From Algoriphagus resistens (GTDB lineage: Bacteria; Bacteroidota; Bacteroidia; Cytophagales; Cyclobacteriaceae): a DNA stretch of 64,000 bases. The position numbers were made by a program, and so were the translations under genes. The stretch spans positions 248,001-312,000 of the forward strand of contig NZ_LMXN01000005.1 in NCBI RefSeq assembly GCF_001442615.1, written 5' to 3'. The first letter of the stretch is position 1. Each line of letters starts with the position of its first letter. The notes beneath the pieces are model-generated. The model did not search any database, was not told the origin of the DNA, and saw only the letters and a program-made list of their open reading frames with translations. Shown one piece after another: positions 9,622 to 18,692 of this stretch.

Positions 9622-11097
9622 TTACTTTTTAAGTTGAATCAATGATTGAATGGTTTTGTGAAGGAGCTTCGCCGACGGCTTGGTAATGGCATTGTTTTTA
9701 AGCGCTGCCGGGTCCGTTCCTCTGGATAACATTGCTCCAAAATTTTCAGTGATTATGCTTTCCTCCACGGATTCTATCACTGACTGGGAAACTCCTTTTT
9801 TCCAGTTATACAGATCAGTGGAAAATGATTTGTCCTGTAAGGCTACCAGTCGTCCTATTGTCCATGCAGAAGCATAGGAAACATCAAACATACCTGTGGT
9901 AGGGTCAAAGATGGTGGCTTGGTCCGGAGATGCTATTGGTAGATTTATACCGGGAGAATCTATACGATAAGGGACCAGGGGACCTCTGTACCAGGAAACC
10001 GTTTTTCCTGCTGTGCGCAAATCCTCATTTAGGGGAACGAAACCCATGTCCAGCCCATCGGAAACCACTTGGTTGGAGCCGGAATAGGGGAGTCTAAGAT
10101 TGGTGTTTAGGGCATCTTTAGTACTGTCTGCAGACCTTTCGTTAAGCTCAAGTAGTTGATTTACAAACGTTGCTGATTGGCCAGTCGAATAAAAAGCCCA
10201 TTGCTTCAATGCGGCCAACCGGATAAACTTACTTCCGTCAAATGTATTCCCGGAGGGTGCACCGCCATTTTCAGCATCCGGTAAAAAAGGCTCGAGTTCT
10301 TCCAGAGACACCAAAAACGCAAATGATTTTTTTTGTGTCTGAGGTAGACGGTTTCCAAACACGATGGAGAATTTTCCCAGGGGTTCGCCCATATCTGATA
10401 TCCCTGCCATGGTAGGTTTATCGACTAGACTGACCTCCCTTACATGTGCCATAAGCTTTAAGTCATCAACTGTTGGGGCAGTTTTCCAGAAAAGATCCAG
10501 CGGGATGTCCACGATCTGTATGATATCCTCCAGTGTTTGTCCTGCATCTAACCGGGTGCTATCAGCGCTGTTGAAGTAAGAATAGTTGTTCCCCAGACTA
10601 CTTTCGGGCAATAGGGAGGAAGGGAAAAGATCTGCAATTGTGGCATTGACCGGAGTGAGGCTGAGCGAGGGGTATTCAGCCATGTCGTCCTGATCAAATA
10701 AAAGGATGGTGAGCCATGTCGGAACATCTTCATCCGTGTCAGAGCCGGGTTGAAGCCCCGTCACGGGTGGATTGGTTGTGGGGTAACGGGACCAGGGTAA
10801 GCTGGACTTGGTAAATACCGCATGGGGGAGGACGTTGCTATATTCCCCTGAGGAATTATCTGCGGGGAAAATGGAATATAGGGTTTCAGCCGGTTTGGCG
10901 AGGCTGAACCGGTCGCCGGTTACAGCAAATGTATAGGAATTCATAAGTGTGCCGTCGCTTATGGTCTGGCCAGAATTATCCTTGACAGTCTGGGAAATGT
11001 CCAGTTGGTACTCCCCATCATCTAGTCCGGGAAGGTCATGCTGTATAAATGTTACCTGTTCATTTGCCGGTGAACTAGCTAGCTGTTTTTTTTGCAT
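9622..11097 (-). CDS. Unknown 491-residue protein of the antiterminator-led operon
   Basis: No named family is recognised. After a polar N-terminus (MQKKQLASSPANEQ) there is a beta-rich region, then a distinctive segment at about residues 76-140: YSIFPADNSSGEYSNVLPHA, FTKSSLPWSRYP and VPTWLTILLFDQDD. The C-terminal part (about 390-450) is helical (ASAWTIGRLVALQDKSF). There is no signal peptide or transmembrane segment. The gene is packed between the 1045-residue DUF6603-like gene (32-base gap) and the 304-residue gene (2-base gap). The first motif looks like a conserved structural core, so a search for co-occurrence of this gene with its two neighbours would be informative. Confidence 0.78.
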   Translation of the reverse strand: MQKKQLASSPANEQVTFIQHDLPGLDDGEYQLDISQTVKDNSGQTISDGTLMNSYTFAVTGDRFSLAKPAETLYSIFPADNSSGEYSNVLPHAVFTKSSLPWSRYPTTNPPVTGLQPGSDTDEDVPTWLTILLFDQDDMAEYPSLSLTPVNATIADLFPSSLLPESSLGNNYSYFNSADSTRLDAGQTLEDIIQIVDIPLDLFWKTAPTVDDLKLMAHVREVSLVDKPTMAGISDMGEPLGKFSIVFGNRLPQTQKKSFAFLVSLEELEPFLPDAENGGAPSGNTFDGSKFIRLAALKQWAFYSTGQSATFVNQLLELNERSADSTKDALNTNLRLPYSGSNQVVSDGLDMGFVPLNEDLRTAGKTVSWYRGPLVPYRIDSPGINLPIASPDQATIFDPTTGMFDVSYASAWTIGRLVALQDKSFSTDLYNWKKGVSQSVIESVEESIITENFGAMLSRGTDPAALKNNAITKPSAKLLHKTIQSLIQLKK

Positions 11098-11129
11098 AGT
11101 GATAGACTTTAAAAATAAAATCAGGGAGC

Positions 11130-14100
11130 TTATGCCGCATTGCTTCCGAGCATCCCTACGTTGGGCCAGTCGGTCAGGGCTTTTTCGGTAGCCATTGCCG
11201 CCACATCCACCTGGTCTGAAGTATAAGTTGAAAATCCATTAGCCGTTAAGTCATCCAGCAGGCTTGCCCGTTGCGAGCTTACCCAACTATCATTTAGAGA
11301 GCTGAGGATAAAGTTTTGGTTGGTGAGTGTTTCACTGTGGCTGCCACCAACCGAAATGATCAGTTCCTCCCGGTCATTGATCTGGGAAGAAACAGTATAA
11401 GCAGGGTTGACGCTGGCTTTCTGAAACGTGAAGCCGGTCGAAAATCCTTCGGAAAAAATCAGTTGTAACAGTGGCACATCGTTTACCGTGGACGGCTTTC
11501 TCAAAACTGGTTTAAGCAGCAGGCCGACTAAGGTAGCGTGAACCATGTTCGGATCATTGGCAGATTTCTGGGGCTTGTTTTTGGCCCACAATGCCGTACA
11601 TGATCCTGAGAGGAGCGGCTGAACCGATACTTCGGTAATAAAACTGTCGAAGTCTCCGGAACCTGATCGTTTTTTCAGGCTTACCTGATGATATGACTGT
11701 ATATTATCCTGGTCCATCGGGCCAATATTCAGCTCAGGGTTCCACACCTGAGAGCCACTAAATGGCTGCACAGTTGCAGGAAGACTTAAGTATGGGGAGC
11801 TGGAATAATCAGTTTCTGCAGGATTGTATGCATCTACGCTGTTGGGAAGATCTACCAGGGATGATGTACTCAGACCCCATTGAGCATTATTAGCTGGGAT
11901 GGTACTGTTGGTGGTGAGCTCGAAACGGTTCGGATCCACAACCCAGTCCAATCCGCTCACATCGGTACTTTGTAATCCCCTGGATACACTGGCCTTGATG
12001 ATATTTGTCACTGGCCCAGCATTCGCCTGAAGAGCAGCTGCATTCATTGCCTGCTGGCCTGCGGGTACTGAATTCTGTGGTAAAAAGTTGGTTTTAAATG
12101 ATTCCCATCCAACAGGGGCCACCGGGGTTTGTGAAGCTCCGAATTCAATGGTGAATGATACAACGTCGAGATCAACATGCGCCTGGCCCCCAAACTCAGG
12201 TCCCCACACATACAGATCAGCTCCCACATGGACATTCAGCGTAACTAAGCCCAAGTCTACCGAGCAGCCGATATTCACATAGGCACTTGCCTCATAATGG
12301 AAAGGTGCCCAGGCCAGCAAAAAGTCTATACCGGCATTCATCCATGCTTTAATGGGACCTGAATCCCATACCGCGCTCATGGAGATGCCGGCCATCATCA
12401 TTGCCGGGGTAAGCGCAAAATATGCCTGACCAGTGACCTGGAACGGTCCCAGTCCGAATGCCATTCCCAGACGTGGGACGCTTGGATAATAGTCCGGTTT
12501 GGAAAAAGCCGGGTGGTATCCTCCAATGGTCACTACAAACTGTCCTGCATGCTCACCGCTGAACCAGATGTAAAAAGCAAAACCCCCGGAGAGTTTACAG
12601 AATCCGCCATAGATAAAGGAGGCCGGTGATAGTTTGCCCGCAACTGCAAGCAGCCCGGTGGACGGGGTAAAGGAAGCTACCATATCAATCTCCACGTATG
12701 CCACTGGGTAAGGGGAGCCTTTTGGGAAAGTCATGGCACAGGAGCCCAATATGCCTACCTGCAGATCTACGCCGAAGGAGACCACCACCAGGGCAAATGC
12801 CTCGATCATTTCAAAGGAAGTGAACTGTATCCCCGCAGCTACCCAATATTCTCCGGGCTGGTATACAAATATGCTTTGAAGCTGGGGCAATACATTGTTG
12901 ATTGTGGAGAGGGCTGATCCTTGTTCTGGTGGTGCATTCCTGGGAAGTAATAAATATCCAGGCAGGGTTTCGATGGTGGGCAGTTTCAGCGAGTTGTTTA
13001 TTCCGAATCCTCCTGCCAATCCTGTAATGAACAGGTAAGGTGGGCCGCCTATGGGGACATTGATGTTCATATATAGGAAAAAGGAAGCCGGATCTGCATC
13101 GGTGTATCCCCCAAGGGCTTTGAAGCCAAAGTTGGAAAACTTTAAAATTGCCTGTCCATAGTAATTGGTAAGGTTATCCTGCACAACCTTCATAAATGCC
13201 CCGCCTATTTCAAAATTGCCTTTATGGTAATCCAGCGCCATACCCTGAAGGTCAAAACTCACCTGGTTGCCTGCCGGCTGTCCCGGCAGGGGCAACGGGA
13301 AAGTTATGGTGAGCCCATCGAGTTCCATAGCGAACCCTCCAACAGTAAAACCGGCCGTAAAACCAAAGGTGGCTTCTCCCTCGCTATAGTTGAGGCCTAT
13401 TTTTTTTAGGTCCACCGGCCCGAATGTTTTGTTGATGTCTACCCAATGTACTGGCCCCGAGGGCGGACTGGTCTTGCCCGGAGAATAGCTTGCCGGAGGT
13501 GTGTTTTCAGTTGGAGGAGTGGTAGAGGGCAAAGAGAGGGGCAGTGCCCAGTTGTCCAATACTTCCCCTGAACTCTTCTTGTTGAATCCGGCAGTGAGTG
13601 CAAACCCTTTGCTGTTTAATTTGAAGGACTGCTGGTTTCCGCTCTTAACGATTTGGTATGATTTACTGCTTTTTGCGTCTGGTTCATCCCGGGTGTAGAG
13701 TGGGTTGGCGGAAGTTGCGACAGTAGGTATGGTAAAAGGCGTTTTTCCATTATCATTGGTATATGAAAATCCGACATTTGTAAGGGTAAGGTCATTAAAT
13801 CCAGGGATTTTTCCCACCAGTGGAAGTTTGGCAAAATCCAGATTGAGCGCTATCGAAGCGCCAACAACATATGGGTTTCCGGTTTCAGGTGATCCGCCTC
13901 CGATAAGGGTGTCTGCATAGAAGTTAAAGACATAACTGTCATTTTTCCCCAGTACCAACTCAAATTGTGCGGCAATCCCCATTTCGGTAGTTGCACTGCC
14001 AGATGAGGGTTTGGTATATGTGACCTGTCCCACTACGTAGTTTACAAGGGCTTCCAGATCAATCTCCGGGGGAAGCTGTACATCAATGAGGAACTGCTGG

Positions 14101-14267
14101 CCTACGTAGCTGAAAAATTTGCCCAACGGAATTACTGCATCCTGAACACATCCGTTGAATGTGTAGACAGTTTTGTCTGCCATCTGGCTTGTAGCCACTT
14201 TCAGCGAAACAGGCACAGAACCTATTTCCATGTTTAGGCCAATTTGCAAATCTACATCAGTTGCCAT
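11130..14267 (-). CDS. Large beta-rich protein resembling DUF6603
   Basis: The protein has 1045 residues. About residues 330-720 are rich in Gly and alternating hydrophobics. They include LFITGLAGGFGINNSLKLPT near 420 and GGYHPAFSKPDYYPSVPRLG near 590, which resemble the conserved core of DUF6603 proteins as I remember it; the assignment is from motif memory and not a search. The Gly-rich alternating pattern suggests a large beta-sheet or beta-barrel-like structure. There is no signal peptide (MATDVDLQIGLNMEIGSVPV), so export by the usual route is not supported. The short proteins encoded just upstream have a similar composition and may be cut-down relatives of its N-terminal region. Function unknown. 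Confidence 0.75.
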   Translation of the reverse strand: MATDVDLQIGLNMEIGSVPVSLKVATSQMADKTVYTFNGCVQDAVIPLGKFFSYVGQQFLIDVQLPPEIDLEALVNYVVGQVTYTKPSSGSATTEMGIAAQFELVLGKNDSYVFNFYADTLIGGGSPETGNPYVVGASIALNLDFAKLPLVGKIPGFNDLTLTNVGFSYTNDNGKTPFTIPTVATSANPLYTRDEPDAKSSKSYQIVKSGNQQSFKLNSKGFALTAGFNKKSSGEVLDNWALPLSLPSTTPPTENTPPASYSPGKTSPPSGPVHWVDINKTFGPVDLKKIGLNYSEGEATFGFTAGFTVGGFAMELDGLTITFPLPLPGQPAGNQVSFDLQGMALDYHKGNFEIGGAFMKVVQDNLTNYYGQAILKFSNFGFKALGGYTDADPASFFLYMNINVPIGGPPYLFITGLAGGFGINNSLKLPTIETLPGYLLLPRNAPPEQGSALSTINNVLPQLQSIFVYQPGEYWVAAGIQFTSFEMIEAFALVVVSFGVDLQVGILGSCAMTFPKGSPYPVAYVEIDMVASFTPSTGLLAVAGKLSPASFIYGGFCKLSGGFAFYIWFSGEHAGQFVVTIGGYHPAFSKPDYYPSVPRLGMAFGLGPFQVTGQAYFALTPAMMMAGISMSAVWDSGPIKAWMNAGIDFLLAWAPFHYEASAYVNIGCSVDLGLVTLNVHVGADLYVWGPEFGGQAHVDLDVVSFTIEFGASQTPVAPVGWESFKTNFLPQNSVPAGQQAMNAAALQANAGPVTNIIKASVSRGLQSTDVSGLDWVVDPNRFELTTNSTIPANNAQWGLSTSSLVDLPNSVDAYNPAETDYSSSPYLSLPATVQPFSGSQVWNPELNIGPMDQDNIQSYHQVSLKKRSGSGDFDSFITEVSVQPLLSGSCTALWAKNKPQKSANDPNMVHATLVGLLLKPVLRKPSTVNDVPLLQLIFSEGFSTGFTFQKASVNPAYTVSSQINDREELIISVGGSHSETLTNQNFILSSLNDSWVSSQRASLLDDLTANGFSTYTSDQVDVAAMATEKALTDWPNVGMLGSNAA

Positions 14268-14284
14268 AAATACTGCTTCTTTGG

Positions 14285-14773
14285 TTAAGACTCTGATCGG
14301 GTGGAGGCACTAAAAGCTATTCCCAGATCCTTGATTTTTATCCAGTTGTTCAACTCCGCTGGGAGAGCTATAAGTCCTGCTTCGGGATCGCTTCCCTGGA
14401 TGTCGATATTGAAGGAGAACAACTTTTCCCTGTCTGAGGAGTTGATGGTGAATTCCCGGATCAGAACCTGGGTAGTGTTGGAGGAATTGAAGGTGGAAGG
14501 ACTTACCTGACCTGGAAATGCCTGGGTCAGCTCGGCCATACCGGGGTTGGTGGAAAGGTTTCCGCCATCAAGTGCTGTTTCTATAAAATTGATGATTGCC
14601 CCCAGGTCAATTTGCACAGGATCATCCCCCGGTTCGTAGTCCAGTGTAAAAATGAACCCGTTGGTAATTCCGTCCTCGGAAGCTTCGTTGCCAAAGACCA
14701 ATTCTGATTTAATCGGTATAATCTCTTCCCTTATACGTACTCTCGCTGAGAATCTGATAGCTGTACTGCCCAT
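14285..14773 (-). CDS. Unknown 162-residue beta-rich protein
   Basis: This small acidic protein has no recognised family. It contains LDYEPGDDPVQIDLGAIINF around residues 44-63 and ends with LNNWIKIKDLGIAFSASTRS. The D-L-G-A-I-x-N-F segment recalls the N-terminal part of the neighbouring 1045-residue protein (PEIDLEALVNYVVGQ), so the two may share a module. No signal peptide or membrane segment is seen. It sits 17 bases upstream of the DUF6603-like gene and 10 bases downstream of the 387-residue gene. I infer a partner or assembly role for the larger protein, with low certainty. Confidence 0.7.
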   Translation of the reverse strand: MGSTAIRFSARVRIREEIIPIKSELVFGNEASEDGITNGFIFTLDYEPGDDPVQIDLGAIINFIETALDGGNLSTNPGMAELTQAFPGQVSPSTFNSSNTTQVLIREFTINSSDREKLFSFNIDIQGSDPEAGLIALPAELNNWIKIKDLGIAFSASTRSES

Positions 14774-14783
14774 GATACTTTTT

Positions 14784-15947
14784 TTAATCTCCTGAATAAG
14801 TCACTCCTATGGATATTTTTTCCAGATCAAAGGTTGAAAGAATCCCAAACCCGCCGGACATTTCTATTGAGGTGGAGAAATCAGTAATTTCTCCGGTAGT
14901 CACATTGGCTGTTGAATCTAGTTCAAACGATTCGATCACAAGCTCGGAACTTAACCCTACACTTGTACCTGCACCCAAAAGATCCTGAAGCATCAGATTG
15001 ACAGGTTTTCCATCTGGATTGTCCAGATAGCCTGAAAATGAAAAGTTGGGCTGGGATGGAGGATAGGGGAAGCCCATGTCGAAATTGAATGTGAAGTCAG
15101 GATTGTCCAGACCGGTTACCCCCTGATTGTTATAGTTGAGCAGTTTCACCTCACCTGAAATACCCCAGGCCACCTGTGCATTGTGGATCGGGTCGCTGAC
15201 GGTTACCCAGACACCAAGCGGATCCAAGTACATTTTAGTTTCATAAATTGGCAACTGGCTTATTCCCACCATGACTGTAACAGAACTTATGGCAATGCTA
15301 AATGCAGGGCTGAATACGATGTATCCTGTTACAGAGAGACTAAGTAGTCCATACGAAGGGCTGCCTTCGTTGTATGGCCCCAGTTGTTGGCTGGGAAACC
15401 ATGCATCCCCTTCTGCCAGACTGCCCATTAAAAAATTGAGGTCGGATAATTGGATGCCCACCCCGGAAAATTCTCCGATAAGTGTAAAGAAACCGCCGTT
15501 CATAGGGACGCTGCTGGTGATGTCTACGGAAGCACTTCCTATGGTAAGGGTCACTTTAAGTGTGAACTCATCTTTGGTGGGATCGTCTTCTGCAGTCTGG
15601 GATTTGTCGGTTACTGTTCGCACTGAAGCTGAGGCCTGCGTGACAGCGTTTCCGATAAGTGGTATATTGGCTTTTATTCCATCCAGAAATGACTGGGATT
15701 CATTGGACTGAAAAGTTACCGTGAGTGTATTGTTGTCTTCAGTGATTGTGCCACCGACCGTAATACTTTGCAGGCCCACCAACTGTCCAAGCGTGTCTAG
15801 TGCAACACCTGTGGCATTAACGTCCATCGTTCCGGTAAAATTGGAACCTTCAATTTCATGTTCAGAAAATACCAATAGACTTAAGATGGAGTTTTCAAGT
15901 GCGGGGTAGCTGCTCAGGTAGTCGTCTGTGAATTTCCAATTGGCCAT
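14784..15947 (-). CDS. Unknown 387-residue beta-rich protein
   Basis: No family is recognised. The protein is Ser/Thr/Gly-rich and low in Cys and Lys. It has long alternating hydrophobic stretches such as FLMGSLAEGDAWFPSQQLGP (about 190-210) and YGLLSLSVTGYIVFSPAF, in keeping with an all-beta fold. The composition and PLIGNAVTQ-type phrases resemble the 1045-residue neighbour (PLVGKIPGFNDLTL), so it may be a paralogue of one of its parts. There is no signal peptide. It is the third gene of the operon, 113 bases after the endonuclease/phosphatase-fold gene. Role unknown. Confidence 0.72.
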   Translation of the reverse strand: MANWKFTDDYLSSYPALENSILSLLVFSEHEIEGSNFTGTMDVNATGVALDTLGQLVGLQSITVGGTITEDNNTLTVTFQSNESQSFLDGIKANIPLIGNAVTQASASVRTVTDKSQTAEDDPTKDEFTLKVTLTIGSASVDITSSVPMNGGFFTLIGEFSGVGIQLSDLNFLMGSLAEGDAWFPSQQLGPYNEGSPSYGLLSLSVTGYIVFSPAFSIAISSVTVMVGISQLPIYETKMYLDPLGVWVTVSDPIHNAQVAWGISGEVKLLNYNNQGVTGLDNPDFTFNFDMGFPYPPSQPNFSFSGYLDNPDGKPVNLMLQDLLGAGTSVGLSSELVIESFELDSTANVTTGEITDFSTSIEMSGGFGILSTFDLEKISIGVTYSGD

Positions 15948-16060
15948 ATTTTTTTTGGTTATAGGTGTAGAGTCACTGTTCCAACAACAATTCCGGTGAT
16001 GTGGTACAGTGGTACTGCCTTGAGTTGATTTTTACCTTCCCGGTTTTCCACTTGCTTTTA

Positions 16061-17014
16061 TTAATACATGCTCAGTGGAAGGTGGTCACTTACTTTGTTG
16101 TAATTTCTTAATACCACATTGAGGTTGGTAGGCCCATTTGGATTAATGGTAATATTCCTGGCATTTCCAATGGTATCCAACACTACCTGTATTGTGCCTG
16201 GAGGATTGATATTTCTGAGTAGATTATCATAGGGGCCACTAAGATAATTGGCGGGTGGAGGTTGGGTGTTGGCGACTTTTTGCCTTACACTTGTCAGTGT
16301 ACCGTTAGGAATGGAGGTATTATAGCCTGCAAAATTCCATCCTATGTTACCTGCGCCACTGTTATATACTGAGTTGGTAGAGCAGTTATAGTCTCCCATA
16401 ATTAAGGTGTCGGGCAGTGCCAACTCCGGTACAGTGGCTACTTTATTCGCAAATTGAATAGGAGGGCGGTATTTGACATTGGTGCCTCCTTTGGGAGGGG
16501 GAGCATGGATTCCGATAACATTCAGATTGTTTCCGCCAACAACAGTGGTAAATCCTACGTAATTTGGTGTCCGGGGATTTATCAATCTTAGGTTATTGTC
16601 TCGCAATACCCCTGTGGTCACAAAATTTAAAGCGTGGGTATTGAAAATCACACCTACCGCCTCATGTCTACCTACAATCAGCGGGTTTACGAAATTGTAA
16701 TTATAATTTCCGATAAAAGCCGGTGTGTTGGCCACTACCAGGTTCATTGCAGCAGTGATGGCCTGTAAGGTAGGGCTTGCGGGGCCCGGAGGAAGATATC
16801 CCTTGGCGTGTCCACCGCATTTTAGTTCGATGATCACAAAAATATCCGCAGGCACCAGTGTGTTGATGTTGTTCCAGGCATTATTACCCATCACTACATT
16901 CATCATATAATCAAGCACATTATTACCCAATCCATAAGCTTGGAATGCTGCGGTAAAGCCATTTGCCAGTTTGTTGATACCAATATTTTTAAGATTCCAA
17001 GATATGATTTTCAT
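16061..17014 (-). CDS. Endonuclease/exonuclease/phosphatase-fold protein
   Basis: The 317-residue protein shows the ordered motifs of the DNase I-like EEP superfamily: ISWNLKN at 4-10 (Asn7), the metal ligand Glu63 in IIELKCGG, GIHAPPP with His170, GDYNC with Asp208 and Asn210, and the C-terminal SDHLPL with Asp310 and His311. All expected catalytic positions are present, so it should be an active Mg-dependent phosphodiesterase on DNA, RNA or a phosphorylated small molecule. It has no signal peptide, so a cytosolic or non-classically exported enzyme is expected. It is Asn-rich and the second gene of the operon, 26 bases after the antiterminator. A nuclease placed first among large unknown proteins could be a payload, but this is inference. 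Confidence 0.85.
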   Translation of the reverse strand: MKIISWNLKNIGINKLANGFTAAFQAYGLGNNVLDYMMNVVMGNNAWNNINTLVPADIFVIIELKCGGHAKGYLPPGPASPTLQAITAAMNLVVANTPAFIGNYNYNFVNPLIVGRHEAVGVIFNTHALNFVTTGVLRDNNLRLINPRTPNYVGFTTVVGGNNLNVIGIHAPPPKGGTNVKYRPPIQFANKVATVPELALPDTLIMGDYNCSTNSVYNSGAGNIGWNFAGYNTSIPNGTLTSVRQKVANTQPPPANYLSGPYDNLLRNINPPGTIQVVLDTIGNARNITINPNGPTNLNVVLRNYNKVSDHLPLSMY

Positions 17015-17040
17015 GGTGTAAATAGTTGAAATTCAAAATA

Positions 17041-17625
17041 TTAGTTTACTCTTTCGAGATTACATGTTGTCAATTCAACAAATACTGTATGATTCAATCC
17101 TTTTAGCTGAATTCCAAATCTTGACTTGCCGTTTTGCGTAGTCAGTATTCCCACGAAACCTGAAAAAGGGCCATCGTTTATCCTTACTTTTTCACCTACA
17201 ATCAGCTCAGGTTCAAGAGTCAATTCGCTTCCTTTTGTGGTTATTTCGCGTATCTGCGCTATTTCGTCCTCTGAAATAGTAGAGGGTTTACTTCCAATTC
17301 TCAGATAGGTCAAGACTTTTGGGATATGGGTTATTTTGTATAATTCCTTTTCCAGCGTTTTGGCAAACACATAGCTCGAAAACAGTGGCCTCTCTATCAT
17401 TTTTTTTTGGCGGTTTTTCCAGATGCTTAAAGATCTGGAGATGGGAAGGTAGGCTTTATACTGCCGTTCGAGTAAGTACTTATAAACTACTTTTTCGGCA
17501 CGCGGGGCAGTATATAATACAAACCATTTTTCCTCAGACAACGGTGAGTTGTCATTAACAGTGGGAATATTCATCTGAATTGGACGGTTAAAAATTAAAA
17601 GCCAGGTTGGCTTTTGAAAAAACAT
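17041..17625 (-). CDS. UpxY/NusG-like transcription antiterminator
   Basis: A 194-residue NusG/RfaH-family protein. The N-terminal NGN domain starts at about residue 28 (EEKWFVLYTAPRAEKVVYKY) and includes RPLFSSYVFAK. The C-terminal KOW domain includes GEKVRINDGPFSGFVGILTT. UpxY proteins of Bacteroidota let RNA polymerase read through long surface-polysaccharide operons. Here the downstream operon is not a capsule locus but a ~17 kb run of unknown large proteins. Two ATG starts are possible: 17625, or 17574 (MNIPTVNDNS), which gives 177 residues and leaves a hairpin in the leader. It is the first gene of the operon, and the 1 kb upstream is free of genes. Confidence 0.9.
   Translation of the reverse strand: MFFQKPTWLLIFNRPIQMNIPTVNDNSPLSEEKWFVLYTAPRAEKVVYKYLLERQYKAYLPISRSLSIWKNRQKKMIERPLFSSYVFAKTLEKELYKITHIPKVLTYLRIGSKPSTISEDEIAQIREITTKGSELTLEPELIVGEKVRINDGPFSGFVGILTTQNGKSRFGIQLKGLNHTVFVELTTCNLERVN
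17597..17615 (-). promoter_or_regulatory. Terminator-like hairpin at the start of the antiterminator gene
   Basis: A 7-bp inverted repeat, AAAAGCC and GGCTTTT with a 5-base loop, is followed on the minus strand by AATTTTT, as in an intrinsic terminator. It lies between the two candidate start codons (17625 and 17574) of the UpxY-like gene. If translation starts at 17574, this is an attenuator-like leader element; if at 17625, it is coding. Such a site would suit autoregulation of an antiterminator-controlled operon, but that is inference. Confidence 0.4.
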
Positions 17626-18692
17626 GAAAATCTATTGGGATCTGACAGCAGTATACACCTCCGGTCAGTCAGTTAGCAAAAAAAAATGCTTTCTGAATAG
17701 TAGAATAATTTAAAGGTATTTGAAAATTTAGTTGGATGCAAGCAAATCCTAAAAAATAGTGTTGATTTTAAAAAAGAATTTAATGCTTTTAAAACCCCGT
17801 TTTATTCTCACTTTTAACTATTCTTTGATCCACTGTAAATATACCAGTAAATTTCCCATTTTAGCCTGATCCTTTCACATGGGTAAAGTGACTAAGGCAT
17901 AAGGACTATACATTTGCCTTTCCGGTTACTACGATCACTTATACCGAACAGCCATGCTGACAGGTACACTCCTTAAGGAAAAATTAATTTGTATGAAGCA
18001 GCTGGGGTCAAGCTGAGTTATAGTGCGATAGTGAAACCTTAGTTGCGGACATGTGTCCAGTGTTCAGACAGGTAAATGTAGTATTAACCAAGCCTGGGAT
18101 CAGGATAGGGCTTGGGGAAGATTTCAAGGTATTGCTCCTTTCCATAGCCGATAGGGTGCTGGGAACCGAAAGCATCAGCTCAGGCGGGACCGCAGCCCTG
18201 GATATTCCGGTTCCATCCCACCTGATTATGTTAGTTGAATTATATTTTTCCTTTGCGGACTCAGGGGGCTATAGGTTTTTTTGGTTATTATTGATTAAAT
18301 TAAGGAGCAAATCTAATCTAGACTACCGTAACTCTTAATCCGGTTGAGGAATTCGCGATACTGCCTCCAAGTTCTACTATTTTTGGAAGTGTTGACGGAT
18401 ACCAAGTCGGAAAGATATCCCTGAAGGATAAAACAGTGATTTTTAGTAAAACTGAATAAGTCAATAATGGACGGAAAGTTAATTTGTCAAAACCTAAACA
18501 GTAAAAAGAAACAGCTGGCAGGACTGCCAACACCACATGATAGAAGCATAGCACGGGGAAAACGCTAAATTGAATTGGACATTCCTAACATAAGATTAAA
18601 CCAGATGTGAGGTGCCCCAGATTTCTCATTATGTTTAAACCTGTCACTTAGGCAACAACAAAACAATATCATAAACTAAAAGGCATAATGAT
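17626..18692. other. Gene-free divergent intergenic region
   Basis: This stretch of just over 1 kb separates the minus-strand operon from the plus-strand DUF1254 genes. Short open frames at 18051-18338 (plus) and 18318-18554 (minus) have no recognisable protein character. I looked for the Bacteroidetes TAnnTTTG promoter element near the operon start and found no convincing match. It presumably holds the operon promoter. Confidence 0.5.

Noticed and set aside
15271..15711. 146-codon open frame on the plus strand inside the operon
   Set aside because: It mirrors the 387-residue gene on the minus strand, has no recognisable domain, and the minus-strand gene fits the operon spacing. The same holds for other antisense frames in 1-17 kb.
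18051..18338. 95-codon frame in the divergent intergenic region
   Set aside because: No family motif, odd composition, no partner, and not supported by spacing. It could be a relic but I cannot show that.
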